Of a stretch of 64,000 nt of DNA, positions 53,354 through 62,239 are shown piece by piece; position 1 is the first letter of the stretch; each line of letters begins with the position of its first letter. The notes under the pieces were generated by a model. It had not been told where the DNA came from, made no database searches, and saw only the letters and a program-made list of their open reading frames with translations. Both the position numbers and the translations under genes were made by a program. Where the stretch lies: the NCBI GenBank assembly GCA_001899235.1, contig MKVR01000012.1:1-64000 (forward strand), in the 5' to 3' direction. Origin of the DNA: Nitrosospira sp. 56-18 (GTDB lineage: Bacteria > Pseudomonadota > Gammaproteobacteria > Burkholderiales > Nitrosomonadaceae).

Positions 53354-54229
53354 ATGAATGATTTCGCCGATTTATGCATTCGCGCCGAAAACCTGCTCTC
53401 CCGCCTGGAAGAGATGATTTCACAAAGAGCGGCCGAGCCGGACTGGAATGCGGTCGCATTCCGGTGGCGCAGGCACGGCCATAAAGGCTTTCTGCAACCT
53501 GTAGCGCATCCGCACCGCATCCGCCTGGAATTGCTGCGAGGGATCGAAACGCAAAAGGAGAGCCTGGATCAGAACACCCGGCAGTTTGTAAACGGATATC
53601 CCGCAAATAACGTACTCCTTACCGGCGCGCGCGGCACGGGGAAATCCTCGCTTATCAAGGCCATGCTCGACCGATATGCGGAGGCGGGATTACGCCTGAT
53701 CGAAGTGGAAAAACAAGACCTCACGGACCTGCAGGATATAGTCGAGAAAATATATCAGCGCCCGGAACGCTTCATACTCTATTGCGACGATCTGTCATTT
53801 GAAGCTGGAGAACCTGGCTACAAGACGCTGAAGGTGGTACTGGACGGTTCCGTCGCCACAGCCTCCGAGAATGTCCTGGTCTATGCCACATCCAACCGCC
53901 GGCATCTCATGCCGGAGTACATGCGGGATAATCTGGATACGCGCCATATCGACGGAGAGATACACCCCAGTGAATCGGTCGAGGAGAAAACATCGCTGTC
54001 GGAGCGCTTCGGCCTATGGATATCGTTCTATCCATTCAACCAGGACGAATATCTGGATATCGTTCGTCAATGGCTTGCCTATTTTGACATCCACGAAATG
54101 AGCCCGCCGGTTCGCGAAGCCGCGCTGAGATGGTCGATTGCACGCGGCGCGAGAAACGGCCGGGTAGCCTGGCAATTTGCGCGGGATTGGGCAGGCAGGC
54201 AGCAAGCAGGGCATGACGCCGAAGGATGA
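53354..54229 (+). CDS. DUF815 AAA+-type ATPase
   Basis: 291 residues from MNDFADLCIRAENLLSRLEE; the earlier in-frame start is not family-like. Walker A is LLTGARGTGKSSLIKAML near residue 100, Walker B is RFILYCDDLSFEAGEPGYKT near 150, and LVYATSNRRHLMPEYM corresponds to the sensor region. Function of DUF815 ATPases is unknown. It overlaps the Nudix-ThiE gene by four bases, the standard betaproteobacterial arrangement. Confidence 0.92.
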   Translation: MNDFADLCIRAENLLSRLEEMISQRAAEPDWNAVAFRWRRHGHKGFLQPVAHPHRIRLELLRGIETQKESLDQNTRQFVNGYPANNVLLTGARGTGKSSLIKAMLDRYAEAGLRLIEVEKQDLTDLQDIVEKIYQRPERFILYCDDLSFEAGEPGYKTLKVVLDGSVATASENVLVYATSNRRHLMPEYMRDNLDTRHIDGEIHPSESVEEKTSLSERFGLWISFYPFNQDEYLDIVRQWLAYFDIHEMSPPVREAALRWSIARGARNGRVAWQFARDWAGRQQAGHDAEG

Positions 54230-55176
54230 GTGAACACGCTGAAATCGTCGAAGTCGCCGCCGCAGTGATCACGCGGCCGGACGGAAAATTCCTGCTGGCA
54301 CGCAGGCCGGAAGGCAAACCCTACGCAGGATACTGGGAATTTCCTGGAGGAAAGGCGATGACGGATGAACCATTGCCACGCACGCTCCAGCGGGAATTGC
54401 AGGAGGAGCTGGGAATACATGTCGAAAGCGCGTATCCATGGATCACCCGCACTTTCAGCTATCCCCATGCCACCGTCCGTCTGCACTTTTACCGGATAAT
54501 GGAATGGCATGGCGAGCCCCAGCCTCACGAAAACCAGGCGCTGTCATGGCAGCACGCGCCCCGGCCGGAGGTCGAACCCATGCTTCCGGCGAATGCACCG
54601 ATCCTGCGGGCGCTCGATCTACCCTCCGTTTATACCATTACCCGCGCCACGGAAATCGGCATGCCTGTAACCCTGGGACATTTGCAAGCCGCCCTGAAAC
54701 AGGGATTGCGGCTGATACAGGTGCGCGAGAAAAACATGACGAAAGAAGCATTGGCTGATTTTGCATGCACTGTGATCAGCCTCGCCCGGCCCCATAGCGC
54801 CCGCGTGCTGGTGAACTGCGATACCGGCGATGCGGATTTCTATCGAGGGGCCGGGGCAGACGGGATACATCTATCCGCAGCCCGGCTCATGGCGCTGAAG
54901 AAACGCCCCGATATCGAGTGGTGCGGCGCATCCTGCCATAATGCGGAAGAGCTTTTTCAGGCGGAGCAGATGGAGATGGATTTCGTCGTGCTCGGGCCGG
55001 TGCTGCCAACTTTGAGCCATCCTGACTGCTCTCCGCTGGGATGGCGGAAATTTGCCGCGATGATCGGGGGATGCTCCATGCCGGTCTACGCGCTCGGCGG
55101 ATTGCGGAAAGATGACCTGGCTGCCGCCTGGGAGCACGGCGCCCATGGCGTCGCCCTGATGCGGGGCATCGCGTAG
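54226..55176 (+). CDS. Nudix hydrolase fused to thiamine-phosphate-synthase-like domain
   Basis: 316 residues. The N-terminal MutT-like domain (to about 130) has the Nudix box GGKAMTDEPLPRTLQRELQE plus ELGI, predicting hydrolysis of 8-oxo-dGTP or a related nucleotide. The C-terminal half (about 135-316) is a ThiE-like TIM barrel: LPSVYTITRATEIG, RLIQVREKNMTKEALADFAC, GADGIHLSA, DFVVLGPVLPTLSHPD and VYALGGL. The fusion recurs in beta- and gammaproteobacteria; whether the second domain is catalytic is unclear. Confidence 0.92.
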   Translation: MSEHAEIVEVAAAVITRPDGKFLLARRPEGKPYAGYWEFPGGKAMTDEPLPRTLQRELQEELGIHVESAYPWITRTFSYPHATVRLHFYRIMEWHGEPQPHENQALSWQHAPRPEVEPMLPANAPILRALDLPSVYTITRATEIGMPVTLGHLQAALKQGLRLIQVREKNMTKEALADFACTVISLARPHSARVLVNCDTGDADFYRGAGADGIHLSAARLMALKKRPDIEWCGASCHNAEELFQAEQMEMDFVVLGPVLPTLSHPDCSPLGWRKFAAMIGGCSMPVYALGGLRKDDLAAAWEHGAHGVALMRGIA

Positions 55177-55223
55177 GCGTTCCTTTCATCTGGCATGGAA
55201 TCGCGTAGTTGCATGGAAAATTC

Positions 55224-55278
55224 CCGTCATTCCGGACGCCGCGCAAGTGGTGAGCCGGAATCCAGCGCTTTTTCAAGC
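55224..55278. repeat. REP-like repeat (family C), copy 1
   Basis: CGTCATTCCGGACGCCGCGC, then a variable pair and GGTGAGCCGGAATCCAGCGC plus TTTTTCA. It matches the reverse complement of 62394-62449 at nearly all positions. It lies between the convergent Nudix-ThiE and yacG genes. Confidence 0.6.
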
Positions 55279-55336
55279 TGTTGGATTTTCACCCCTTCGC
55301 GGAGATACCGCAGAGCCCGCTATCCCCACGGGCATT

Positions 55337-55537
55337 CTATTGCGCGCCTTCTTCCCTTTCCTTCCTTGCCGGTTCGCCCTCCTTCTCCCCGTCATCCGGA
55401 ATGCGGTAAGACTCCGCCGCCCATTGGCCCAGATCGATCAGCTTGCAACGCTCCGAGCAAAAAGGGCGATAAGGGTTCCTGGAATTCCACACGACTATTT
55501 TGCCGCATTGCGGGCAGTTCACGACAGGCTGCTTCAT
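55337..55537 (-). CDS. yacG: DNA gyrase inhibitor YacG
   Basis: 66 residues. [20 protein letters not shown] followed by [20 protein letters not shown] gives the four-Cys zinc site and the family signature. YacG binds GyrB and blocks DNA binding. The Glu/Lys-rich tail is variable. The usual upstream neighbours zapD and coaE are absent in the window. Confidence 0.95.
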   Translation of the reverse strand: MKQPVVNCPQCGKIVVWNSRNPYRPFCSERCKLIDLGQWAAESYRIPDDGEKEGEPARKEREEGAQ

Positions 55538-55942
55538 GATTCATCCAGCAAATTGAGATATCCAAATAATCCAAATAACAAAAGCGCGCTATCCAGTGCG
55601 GCGCAAAAAAAAAGCGTATCGAAGCACCCTTGATCCGCCCCTCTTTCCCTCTGCAACCCTTCGTTTCGCCGCAGCTATTTCATTATAGATAGCTCATCCC
55701 AAATCCGGCAATGACATCCATCATGGCATAGGCGCCGGGGCTGAAGCAGCAGGATTCAGGATTGCAAAAGAATGGCCGGACGCTCCGGGAATATATCCGT
55801 TCATTCGGCTAAAACCATTCGGTACGATTTTTTCCCATGCAATCAAAGAGCTTCACGATGTTTATTTATTTTCCAATACATACTATGTTAAAATGGTTAA
55901 GTTTATTCAGGGCCTTTAATTTAAAAAACCGGACTGCAAGCC
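55538..55942. other. Intergenic region upstream of the bc1 operon
   Basis: 405 bases with no supportable gene. The last 100 are AT-rich and should contain the petABC promoter; TATGTTAAAAT near 55885 is a possible -10 region, but a -35 box is unclear. Confidence 0.4.
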
Positions 55943-56545
55943 ATGGCAGATATCGAGAAAAAACAGGGAATTAACAGTAGAAGACGTTTCCTTATCACAG
56001 TCACTTCGGTAGCGGGCGGGATCGCAAGCGCGGCGATCGCCACGCCCTTCGTGATGAGCATGATGCCGAGCGAACGCGCCAAAGCCGCCGGGGCTCCGGT
56101 CGAGGTCGACCTGACCAAGCTTGAGCCAGGAATGCTGCTGCTGGTGGAATGGCGGGGCAAGGTGGTGTGGGTGCTGGACCGCACGCCTGAAATGCTCGCC
56201 ACGCTGAAAAAGCTCGACGGAGAGGTGGCCGATCCCAAATCGGAAAAGCAGCAGCAGCCGCCTTATGCGCAGAATGAAACACGCTCCATCAAACCCGCGA
56301 TTCTCGTTGTCGAGGGAGTGTGCACCCATCTCGGATGTTCTCCCGTATTTCGCAAGGACATCGCTCCCGCGGATCTTGGCCCGGACTGGATTGGCGGCTT
56401 CTTCTGCCCCTGCCACGGCTCCAAGTTCGACCTCGCCGGACGGGTATACAAGCACGTTCCCGCACCCACCAACCTGGTGGTGCCTCCCCACATGTATTTG
56501 AGCGATACCCGGCTGCTGATCGGGTCTGACAAGGAGTCCGCATAA
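55943..56545 (+). CDS. petA: Ubiquinol-cytochrome c reductase, Rieske iron-sulfur subunit
   Basis: 200 residues. A twin-arginine-type membrane anchor (NSRRRFLITVTSVAGGIASA) is followed by the Rieske domain, with cluster ligands CTHLGCSP and CPCHGSKFDLAGR. It carries the 2Fe-2S centre that takes electrons from ubiquinol and passes them to cytochrome c1. It is first of the petABC operon; its stop overlaps the petB start (TAATG). Confidence 0.97.
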   Translation: MADIEKKQGINSRRRFLITVTSVAGGIASAAIATPFVMSMMPSERAKAAGAPVEVDLTKLEPGMLLLVEWRGKVVWVLDRTPEMLATLKKLDGEVADPKSEKQQQPPYAQNETRSIKPAILVVEGVCTHLGCSPVFRKDIAPADLGPDWIGGFFCPCHGSKFDLAGRVYKHVPAPTNLVVPPHMYLSDTRLLIGSDKESA

Positions 56546-57792
56546 TGAGCAAGCGACTGGAGTCGATGATCGGCTGGATAGATGCGCGTTTTCCGCTGAC
56601 TTCCAACTGGAAGGCGCATCTTACCGAATACTACGCCCCGAAAAACTTCAATTTCTGGTATTACTTCGGCTCTCTGGCGATGCTCGTGCTGGTGAACCAG
56701 CTCCTCACCGGGATTTTCCTCACCATGAATTACAAGCCGGATGCCAGCATGGCGTTCGGTTCGGTGGAGTACATCATGCGGGATGTGGATTTCGGCTGGC
56801 TGATACGCTACATGCATTCCACCGGCGCTTCCATGTTTTTTGTCGTGGTCTACCTGCATATGTTCCGCGGAATGATGTATGGATCCTACCGCAAGCCACG
56901 AGAGCTGCTGTGGCTGATCGGCATGGGGATCTTTTTCGTGCTGATGATGCTGGCATTCACCGGCTACATCCTGCCATGGGGCCAGATGTCCTATTGGGGC
57001 GCCCAGGTGATCGTAAGCATGATAGGGGCCATTCCCATGGTGGGCCCGACCCTTTCCAACTGGCTGCTCGGCGACTTCATGCTTTCGGATGCGGCACTGA
57101 ACCGCTTTTTCGCCTATCACGTCGTGACTCTCCCTGTGCTGCTCGTCACCTTGGTGGTGGTGCACATACTCGCGCTGCACGAAGTCGGATCGAACAATCC
57201 GGACGGAATCGAAATCAAGGCAAACAAGCACCCGGTGACGAATATCCCGGTCGATGGCATACCGTTTCACCCCTATTACACCGTAAAGGACATTTTCGGG
57301 GTGGTCGTTTTCCTGATGGTCTTCTGCGGCATCATCTTTTTTGCCCCGGAAATGGGCGGGTATTTCCTGGAGTACAACAACTTCATTCCTGCCAACACGC
57401 TGCAGACGCCGGATCACATCGCCCCCGTCTGGTATTTCACTCCCTACTACTCCATGCTGCGGGCGGTTACGGTCAACTTCCTATGGATCGACGCAAAACT
57501 TTGGGGCATTATCCTGATGGGCGGCTCAGTCGCCATCTTCGCTTTGCTGCCCTGGCTCGACCGCAGCCCCGTCAAGTCCATCCGCTACAAGGGGCCGATC
57601 TTCAAGTTTGCGCTGTTCCTTTTTGTCATAAGCGTGCTGGTCCTGGGCTGGCTTGGCACGAAATCGCCGACGCCGCTCTACACGATACTCGCGCAGGTAT
57701 TCACGGTCATCTATTTCGCCTTCTTCATTCTCATGCCATGGTACAGCAAAATAGATAAAACCAAGCCTGAACCAACAAGGGTAAAAGAATGA
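56545..57792 (+). CDS. petB: Cytochrome b of the bc1 complex
   Basis: 415 residues, eight or more membrane helices. Heme-binding His appear in RYMHSTGASMFFVVVYLHMF and in FAYHVVTLPVLLVTLVVVHI. The quinol-oxidation-site motif PDHIAPVWYFTPYYSMLRAV contains the PEWY-like sequence as PVWY. LNRFFAYH and GGSVAIFALLPWLDRSPVKS are typical. Together with PetA and PetC it forms the proton-translocating complex III. Confidence 0.97.
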   Translation: MSKRLESMIGWIDARFPLTSNWKAHLTEYYAPKNFNFWYYFGSLAMLVLVNQLLTGIFLTMNYKPDASMAFGSVEYIMRDVDFGWLIRYMHSTGASMFFVVVYLHMFRGMMYGSYRKPRELLWLIGMGIFFVLMMLAFTGYILPWGQMSYWGAQVIVSMIGAIPMVGPTLSNWLLGDFMLSDAALNRFFAYHVVTLPVLLVTLVVVHILALHEVGSNNPDGIEIKANKHPVTNIPVDGIPFHPYYTVKDIFGVVVFLMVFCGIIFFAPEMGGYFLEYNNFIPANTLQTPDHIAPVWYFTPYYSMLRAVTVNFLWIDAKLWGIILMGGSVAIFALLPWLDRSPVKSIRYKGPIFKFALFLFVISVLVLGWLGTKSPTPLYTILAQVFTVIYFAFFILMPWYSKIDKTKPEPTRVKE

Positions 57793-58526
57793 GAAAAATG
57801 AAAGGTTTTTTACTGGTCTGCTGCTTTATCCCGCTCACGGCATTTGCGAGCGGTCCGGAGATGAGACTGGACAAGGCTCCGCTGCATCCGACAGACAAGA
57901 TTTCCCTGCAGCGCGGCGCCCAGGCTTTCGTCAACTACTGCCTGACCTGTCACAGCGCCGAATACATGCGCTACAACCGTTTGCGCGACCTCGAACTCAG
58001 CGAGAAGCAGATCAGCGAGAATTTCATATTCACCGGACAGAAAGTGGGCGAACTGATGACTGTCGCCATGAAGAAAAAGGAAGCGAAACAATGGTTTGGC
58101 GTTGCGCCGCCCGACCTGTCGGTAATTGCGCGCTCCCGCGGCCCGGATTGGCTTTATACCTATCTGCGTACCTTCTACCGCGACGATTCCACGGCAACCG
58201 GCTGGAACAACCTTCTGTTCGACAAGGCCGCGATGCCTCACGTGCTGTATCAGTTGCAGGGCGAGCAGACGTTGGAGGTTCAGGCCGAAGATAACGGTCA
58301 TGGCGGCACCCACGAAGTGAAAAAACTGAAACTCACCTCCCCCGGGGTACTGTCAAAAGCCGAATATGACGCATATGTCGCGGACCTGGTGAATTACCTT
58401 GTGTACCTGGGCGAGCCCGCTGCTACCAAGCGCACGCAACTGGGTGCAATCGTAATGCTCTTTCTTTTTCTCATGCTGGGACTGACTTACGCACTGAAAA
58501 AAGAGTACTGGAGAGATGTCCATTGA
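57789..58526 (+). CDS. petC: Cytochrome c1
   Basis: 245 residues. Signal peptide (MKGFLLVCCFIPLTAFASG), then the heme c site CLTCHSAEYMRYNRLRDLEL near residue 55, the axial Met in DKAAMPHVLYQLQGEQ, and a C-terminal membrane anchor (LGAIVMLFLFLMLGLTYALK). It accepts electrons from the Rieske protein. The start overlaps the petB stop by four bases. Confidence 0.97.
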   Translation: MRKMKGFLLVCCFIPLTAFASGPEMRLDKAPLHPTDKISLQRGAQAFVNYCLTCHSAEYMRYNRLRDLELSEKQISENFIFTGQKVGELMTVAMKKKEAKQWFGVAPPDLSVIARSRGPDWLYTYLRTFYRDDSTATGWNNLLFDKAAMPHVLYQLQGEQTLEVQAEDNGHGGTHEVKKLKLTSPGVLSKAEYDAYVADLVNYLVYLGEPAATKRTQLGAIVMLFLFLMLGLTYALKKEYWRDVH

Positions 58527-58590
58527 CCGTTTCCGCCGTTTCTTTTCCCTTTGAGGGCTCGGGTAACATGAGCCCGGAAAGTAATCCATT

Positions 58591-59190
58591 ATGATGACGT
58601 TGTACTCAGCCACCACCTGCCCGTTCAGCCATCGCTGCCGAATCGTGCTCTACGAAAAGGGGATGGATTTCCAGATAATCGATGTGGATCTGCATAACAA
58701 ACCGGAAGACCTGGCGGTCATGACGCCTTATAGCCGGGTACCCGTACTGGTTGAGCGCGATCTTATCCTGTACGAGTCCAATATCATCAATGAGTATATC
58801 GACGACCGTTTTCCACACCCGCAATTGATGCCTGCCGATCCGGTCATGCGGGCCCGCGCGCGATTGTTCCTGCATCGATTCGAGCAGGAACTGTTCTGCC
58901 ATATCGATGCCGTGGAGCAGGGAAATCCCAAATTCGTGGAAAAGGCGCGCGCAACCATTCGGGACAATCTCGCCGTGATCGCGCCGGTGTTCGTGAAGCA
59001 GAAATACATGCTGGGCGATGAATTTTCCATGCTGGATGTCGCGATTGCACCCCTGCTGTGGAGGCTGGACTACTACGGGATACAACTCCCCAAGCAGGCA
59101 GCCCCCTTGCTGAAATACGCTGAACGCTTGTTCAGCAGGCCAGCGTTCATCGAAGCCCTGACCGCTTCCGAGAAGGCAATGCGCAAATGA
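58591..59190 (+). CDS. sspA: Stringent starvation protein A
   Basis: 199 residues, GST fold. It begins MMTLYSATTCPFSHRCRIVL, with ALMTPYSRVPVLVERDLILY-like thioredoxin half and a helical C-terminal half. SspA binds RNA polymerase with sigma-70 and is induced by starvation. The gene lies between petC and sspB, the conserved order in beta- and gammaproteobacteria. Confidence 0.94.
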   Translation: MMTLYSATTCPFSHRCRIVLYEKGMDFQIIDVDLHNKPEDLAVMTPYSRVPVLVERDLILYESNIINEYIDDRFPHPQLMPADPVMRARARLFLHRFEQELFCHIDAVEQGNPKFVEKARATIRDNLAVIAPVFVKQKYMLGDEFSMLDVAIAPLLWRLDYYGIQLPKQAAPLLKYAERLFSRPAFIEALTASEKAMRK

Positions 59191-59612
59191 GAGAGCTTTC
59201 CACCAAGCCCTATCTGATTCGCGCGATTTACGAGTGGTGCTCCGATAGCGACCGCACTCCTTACATATCGGTCAAGGTCGACGGCCAGACACGCGTACCC
59301 GAGGAATACGTGAAGGATGGCGAGATCATACTCAATATCAGCCAGGACGCGGCCTATCATCTGACTCTCGGCAACGACCTGATCCAGTTTTCCGCCCGCT
59401 TCAATGGCGTTACCCGGGAAATCTCCATCCCGGTCAGCGCGGTCCAGGGAATCTTCGCCAAGGAGTCTTCTCAAGGCATCATTTTCCCGGCTGAGGAACA
59501 GTCCGATGCGCCGCAAACGGAAACTGATGTTGAGGAGACGGGCGAGAATCACACATCGCCGCAAAGAACACCCTCCAAGGGCGAAAAACCTCGCCTGCAA
59601 ATCATCAAGTAG
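59187..59612 (+). CDS. sspB: ClpXP adaptor SspB
   Basis: 141 residues. STKPYLIRAIYEWCSDSDRT starts the SsrA-tag-binding domain, followed by VPEEYVKDGEIILNISQDAA. The C-terminal tail is variable and charged and ends KGEKPRLQIIK, which fits the ClpX-binding module. It overlaps sspA by four bases. SspB delivers SsrA-tagged proteins to ClpXP. Confidence 0.95.
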   Translation: MRELSTKPYLIRAIYEWCSDSDRTPYISVKVDGQTRVPEEYVKDGEIILNISQDAAYHLTLGNDLIQFSARFNGVTREISIPVSAVQGIFAKESSQGIIFPAEEQSDAPQTETDVEETGENHTSPQRTPSKGEKPRLQIIK

Positions 59613-59635
59613 CCATCTCCTTCAGCCCCGGAAGT

Positions 59636-59664
59636 TTGCTCCTCCGCTTCCCAGTCTCTATAAT
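59636..59664 (+). promoter_or_regulatory. Candidate promoter of tRNA-Thr
   Basis: TATAAT (59659-59664) lies nine bases upstream of the tRNA 5' end, with a weak -35-like TTGCTC (59636-59641) at 17-base spacing. Confidence 0.55.
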
Positions 59665-59673
59665 TGCTCCCGC

Positions 59674-59749
59674 GCCGGCATAGCTCAGTTGGTAGAGCAG
59701 CTGATTTGTAATCAGAAGGTCGAGGGTTCGAATCCTTCTGTCGGCACCA
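59674..59749 (+). tRNA. tRNA-Thr (anticodon TGT)
   Basis: 76 bases including encoded CCA. Acceptor arms GCCGGCA and TGTCGGC pair with one G-T; D-arm AGCTCAGTTGGTAGAGC, anticodon arm CTGATTTGTAATCAG with anticodon TGT, and T-arm GAGGGTTCGAATCCTTC are all intact. It reads ACA and related threonine codons. It borders the variable region that follows. Confidence 0.97.
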
Positions 59750-59832
59750 ATAAAACAATAACTTAGCGTATGTTAACGGATCGGGATGGGATTTTAGGCA
59801 ACGGCTAAGGCAACATTTTTGTGTGATTTCGT

Positions 59833-60198
59833 TCAACTCCCATCCGCGGAAACATAAACAGTGGTTAAAGCCACCGTTCGACCTTCGTCTGTGAAATCAA
59901 AAACCGTAGCCGCGGCCCGCTTCGTTTCCTCGGATACTAAGCTCACTAATATCCCCTTTTTATTTTGTAATACGCTGATCCAGTGGCTATTTAGCAGCCC
60001 CGTTATCTTCCTGCTCCAATCGAAAATGTCTGAATAATCCTCACAACTGGAATTCCTCCCTTTGCGAAGGCGTAACATTGAACCCCGGTGCAGAATCGCT
60101 CCCGCTTTATTCCACAGATCTCTCAGTTCTTTCTTGCTTAAGCATTCACAAGACTTCCGCGTGATAGTAACAACTCGAGAGTCTTTTTCCCCTGGCAC
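59833..60198 (-). CDS. Hypothetical protein downstream of tRNA-Thr
   Basis: 121 residues, no recognised family. The sequence is balanced and protein-like, for example SCECLSKKELRDLWNKAGAI, then DIFDWSRKITGLLNSHWISV. No signal peptide or membrane helix. It lies in the accessory zone past the tRNA, convergent with it. The start is uncertain; Met1 is used for lack of a better site. Confidence 0.45.
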   Translation of the reverse strand: MPGEKDSRVVTITRKSCECLSKKELRDLWNKAGAILHRGSMLRLRKGRNSSCEDYSDIFDWSRKITGLLNSHWISVLQNKKGILVSLVSEETKRAAATVFDFTDEGRTVALTTVYVSADGS

Positions 60199-60348
60199 GC
60201 TCGACCGGCTCCGGGGAGAAGTGAGGATTTAGTTTTTCCAGCCCTCTCATGATGTTGTGGAGTTTTGAGTAGACAAAGTACGGGCATGAATGAATTTTGC
60301 CGATTGGCAGCGAAGTTGATATAAAACCGGTGTCTGACCCTTAATTCC

Positions 60349-60690
60349 CATGATCGGATCAACACGGTACAAATTGACACACTCAAGCCTGCCAGGTGTG
60401 AATTCATTTTTCAGGAGAAAGTCGCTGAGTTGCACAAGGACGAAGTGTTGATAGCCTGGAAGCTGGATCGACTTTCATGCTCTTTAAAAGACACGCTGCC
60501 TCTGATGGATGATGGAAAGAATACAGCAGCTTGGAGCGGAGGCCGACGCCTAAAACTCAAGATACACCAGCAGCAAGAGTTCATGCACTTGGTCAATTCT
60601 GAACAGAAGAGCGTAGCGAATGCCGCCAGACTATTCAACGTCCATCCGCTACCGTGTCGCGTCTCTTGCAAAGATACTAAGGTGTCTTAA
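60349..60690 (+). pseudogene. Serine recombinase pseudogene with internal deletion
   Basis: The frame reads VQIDTLKPARCEFIFQEKVA, then DEVLIAWKLDRLSCSLKDTL, matching the resolvase catalytic domain (VVWKLDRLGRSL). It then jumps to GGRRLKLKIHQQQEFMHLVN and QKSVANAARLFNVHPLPCRV, the HTH tail. About 80 residues between are missing, including most of the helix-E region, and the N-terminus with the catalytic Ser is not seen. It marks a former transposon or island beside tRNA-Thr. Confidence 0.7.
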
Positions 60691-61014
60691 CCGCGTTTTA
60701 CGTTCCATAGCGCCCCAGACCCTTTAGTTGTAACGGCTCACCCAATTGATCGCCCAAATTCTAGTGGCATACAAAGGATGTTTCCTAAAGTTGACGGCAT
60801 ATTGGGCCGAAATACTGCAAGCGAGGTGAAATCGTATCAATCTTCCAGAGGTATTCAGGTTATCAGTGTAACGATGATACACTCATTGAAAGTTTATCGA
60901 ACTGGTCTGCATCATTAGACATATTTATTGGCTGAAGAAAAATTTGAAAGTATTCTCATCTTTTCATACGAAACTCAACCAACTAATCTCAATTTTCTAT
61001 GGGAGTAATAAATA
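60691..61014. other. Intergenic region without a supportable gene
   Basis: AT-rich sequence between the recombinase remnant and a secreted-protein gene. No open frame, RNA or complete repeat is recognised. The promoter of the downstream gene is expected in the last 80 bases. Confidence 0.35.
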
Positions 61015-61509
61015 ATGAAGAATAATATAACGAGCATGCTGCGCTCTACTTTATTGATCCTCGCCGTGTCTCTGCCATTGCCTGTACTCGCAGAGGTTGA
61101 TGGTGAGCCGGCAAACAACATGGGTATCTTGCGGGAAAAAGTTACCGCGGATAAGAAGTTTGTTGTTGCTAATAACATGAATCTGACCGAGTCAGAAGCG
61201 AAGGCATTTTGGCCCGTCTACGAAGCTTATCAGCAGGATATGCGTGCGATCGACAAACGCTTGGCGAAGGTAATTGACGAGTATTCTGTAGCTTATAACA
61301 AGGGTCCAGTGCCCGACTCAACGGCAAAGGAACTGATTGAAAAAGCAATCGGTGTCGAAATGGCGGAAGTTAAGCTGAAACAGTCGTACGTGCCCAAGCT
61401 CAGCAAAATCCTGCCGGGAGCGAAAGTTGCACGTTACTTGCAAATCGAGAGTAAGATACGGGCTATCACTCGCTTCGAACTCGCTTCCGCTATTCCATTA
61501 GTGGATTAA
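61015..61509 (+). CDS. Secreted protein of unknown function
   Basis: 164 residues with a GGGAG ribosome-binding site. The signal peptide ends near residue 26 (LLILAVSLPLPVLA). The mature part is helical and charged: NNMNLTESEAKAFWPVYEAY, then QQDMRAIDKRLAKVIDEYSV, and ends LQIESKIRAITRFELASAIP. The 'LT..EA..FWP.Y..Y' pattern recurs in small periplasmic proteins of proteobacteria with no assigned role. Probably monocistronic. Confidence 0.75.
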   Translation: MKNNITSMLRSTLLILAVSLPLPVLAEVDGEPANNMGILREKVTADKKFVVANNMNLTESEAKAFWPVYEAYQQDMRAIDKRLAKVIDEYSVAYNKGPVPDSTAKELIEKAIGVEMAEVKLKQSYVPKLSKILPGAKVARYLQIESKIRAITRFELASAIPLVD

Positions 61510-61891
61510 GATCTTATCCATAGATAATTTGCCGAATTCACGACTATGATGCATCGGTTGAAGCCCTGGAAAAATGGCGCGACGTTTGGCAAGTTGGAAG
61601 GTATCGAAGGAGTTTCGGGTTCGCATGGAGTGCCAGGAAAACTGGGGTCAGGCCCTTTTTCACTATACCCGTCCCATTAAAACAGAAGAGAAAACCATGA
61701 AGGCTTTCCGGACAATCGTTTCTGCCGCGTTCATAACCCAGGTTATGCAAAACCAGCACGATCCTGCCAAGCCCGGGGGGAAAGAAGTCTGCTCCAATTC
61801 CTTCCCAATCTGACGCTTGGGCGAAGTAAGAACCTGGTAGCCCTTTCCTGATCTCATGACAAAACGAATAACGAATTGAGGGGATTTCAAA
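61510..61891. other. Intergenic region with possible element debris
   Basis: No confident gene. A 79-codon frame (61574-61813) has no family match. It contains GGGGTCAGGCCC near 61644, like the motif near 2150, suggesting debris of the same kind of element. Confidence 0.35.
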
Positions 61892-62239
61892 ATGGCTGGG
61901 AAGTTCGAGATCTATAAAGATAAGGCTGGGGAATTCCGGTTCAGGCTCAAGGCAGGTAACGGCCAGACCATTCTCGCAGGCGAAGGGTACAAAGCGAAAT
62001 CCGGGTGCATGAACGGAGTGGAATCTGTAAAAAAGAATGCCCCGGACGATGCGCGCTATGAGCGCAAAACCACCGAGAGCGGCAAATACAGATTCAATCT
62101 TAAATCGGGCAACAACCAGGTAATCGGTACCAGTGAATCCTATGAGACCGAAAAGGCTCGGGATGGTGGAATAGAATCGGTCAAGAAAAATGCACCGGAC
62201 GCCTCCATAGTCGATACTACCGAGTCAGGCGAAAAATAA
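61892..62239 (+). CDS. YegP-family DUF1508 protein
   Basis: 115 residues with two DUF1508 repeats: KFEIYKDKAGEFRFRLKAGN (about 4-50) and ESGKYRFNLKSGNNQVIGTS (about 61-105). Each ends GVESVKKNAP or GIESVKKNAP. YegP-type proteins are small and soluble; function is unknown, sometimes linked to stress. A Cys in the first repeat (KSGCMNGVES) is atypical. Confidence 0.92.
   Translation: MAGKFEIYKDKAGEFRFRLKAGNGQTILAGEGYKAKSGCMNGVESVKKNAPDDARYERKTTESGKYRFNLKSGNNQVIGTSESYETEKARDGGIESVKKNAPDASIVDTTESGEK

Noticed and set aside
59755-61014. Prophage or integrative element at tRNA-Thr
   Set aside because: No integrase, no duplicated tRNA end and no phage genes are visible; only a recombinase fragment remains.
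61574-61813. 79-codon frame with MKAFRTIVSAAF
   Set aside because: Could suggest a small secreted peptide, but it has no family and sits in element-like debris.
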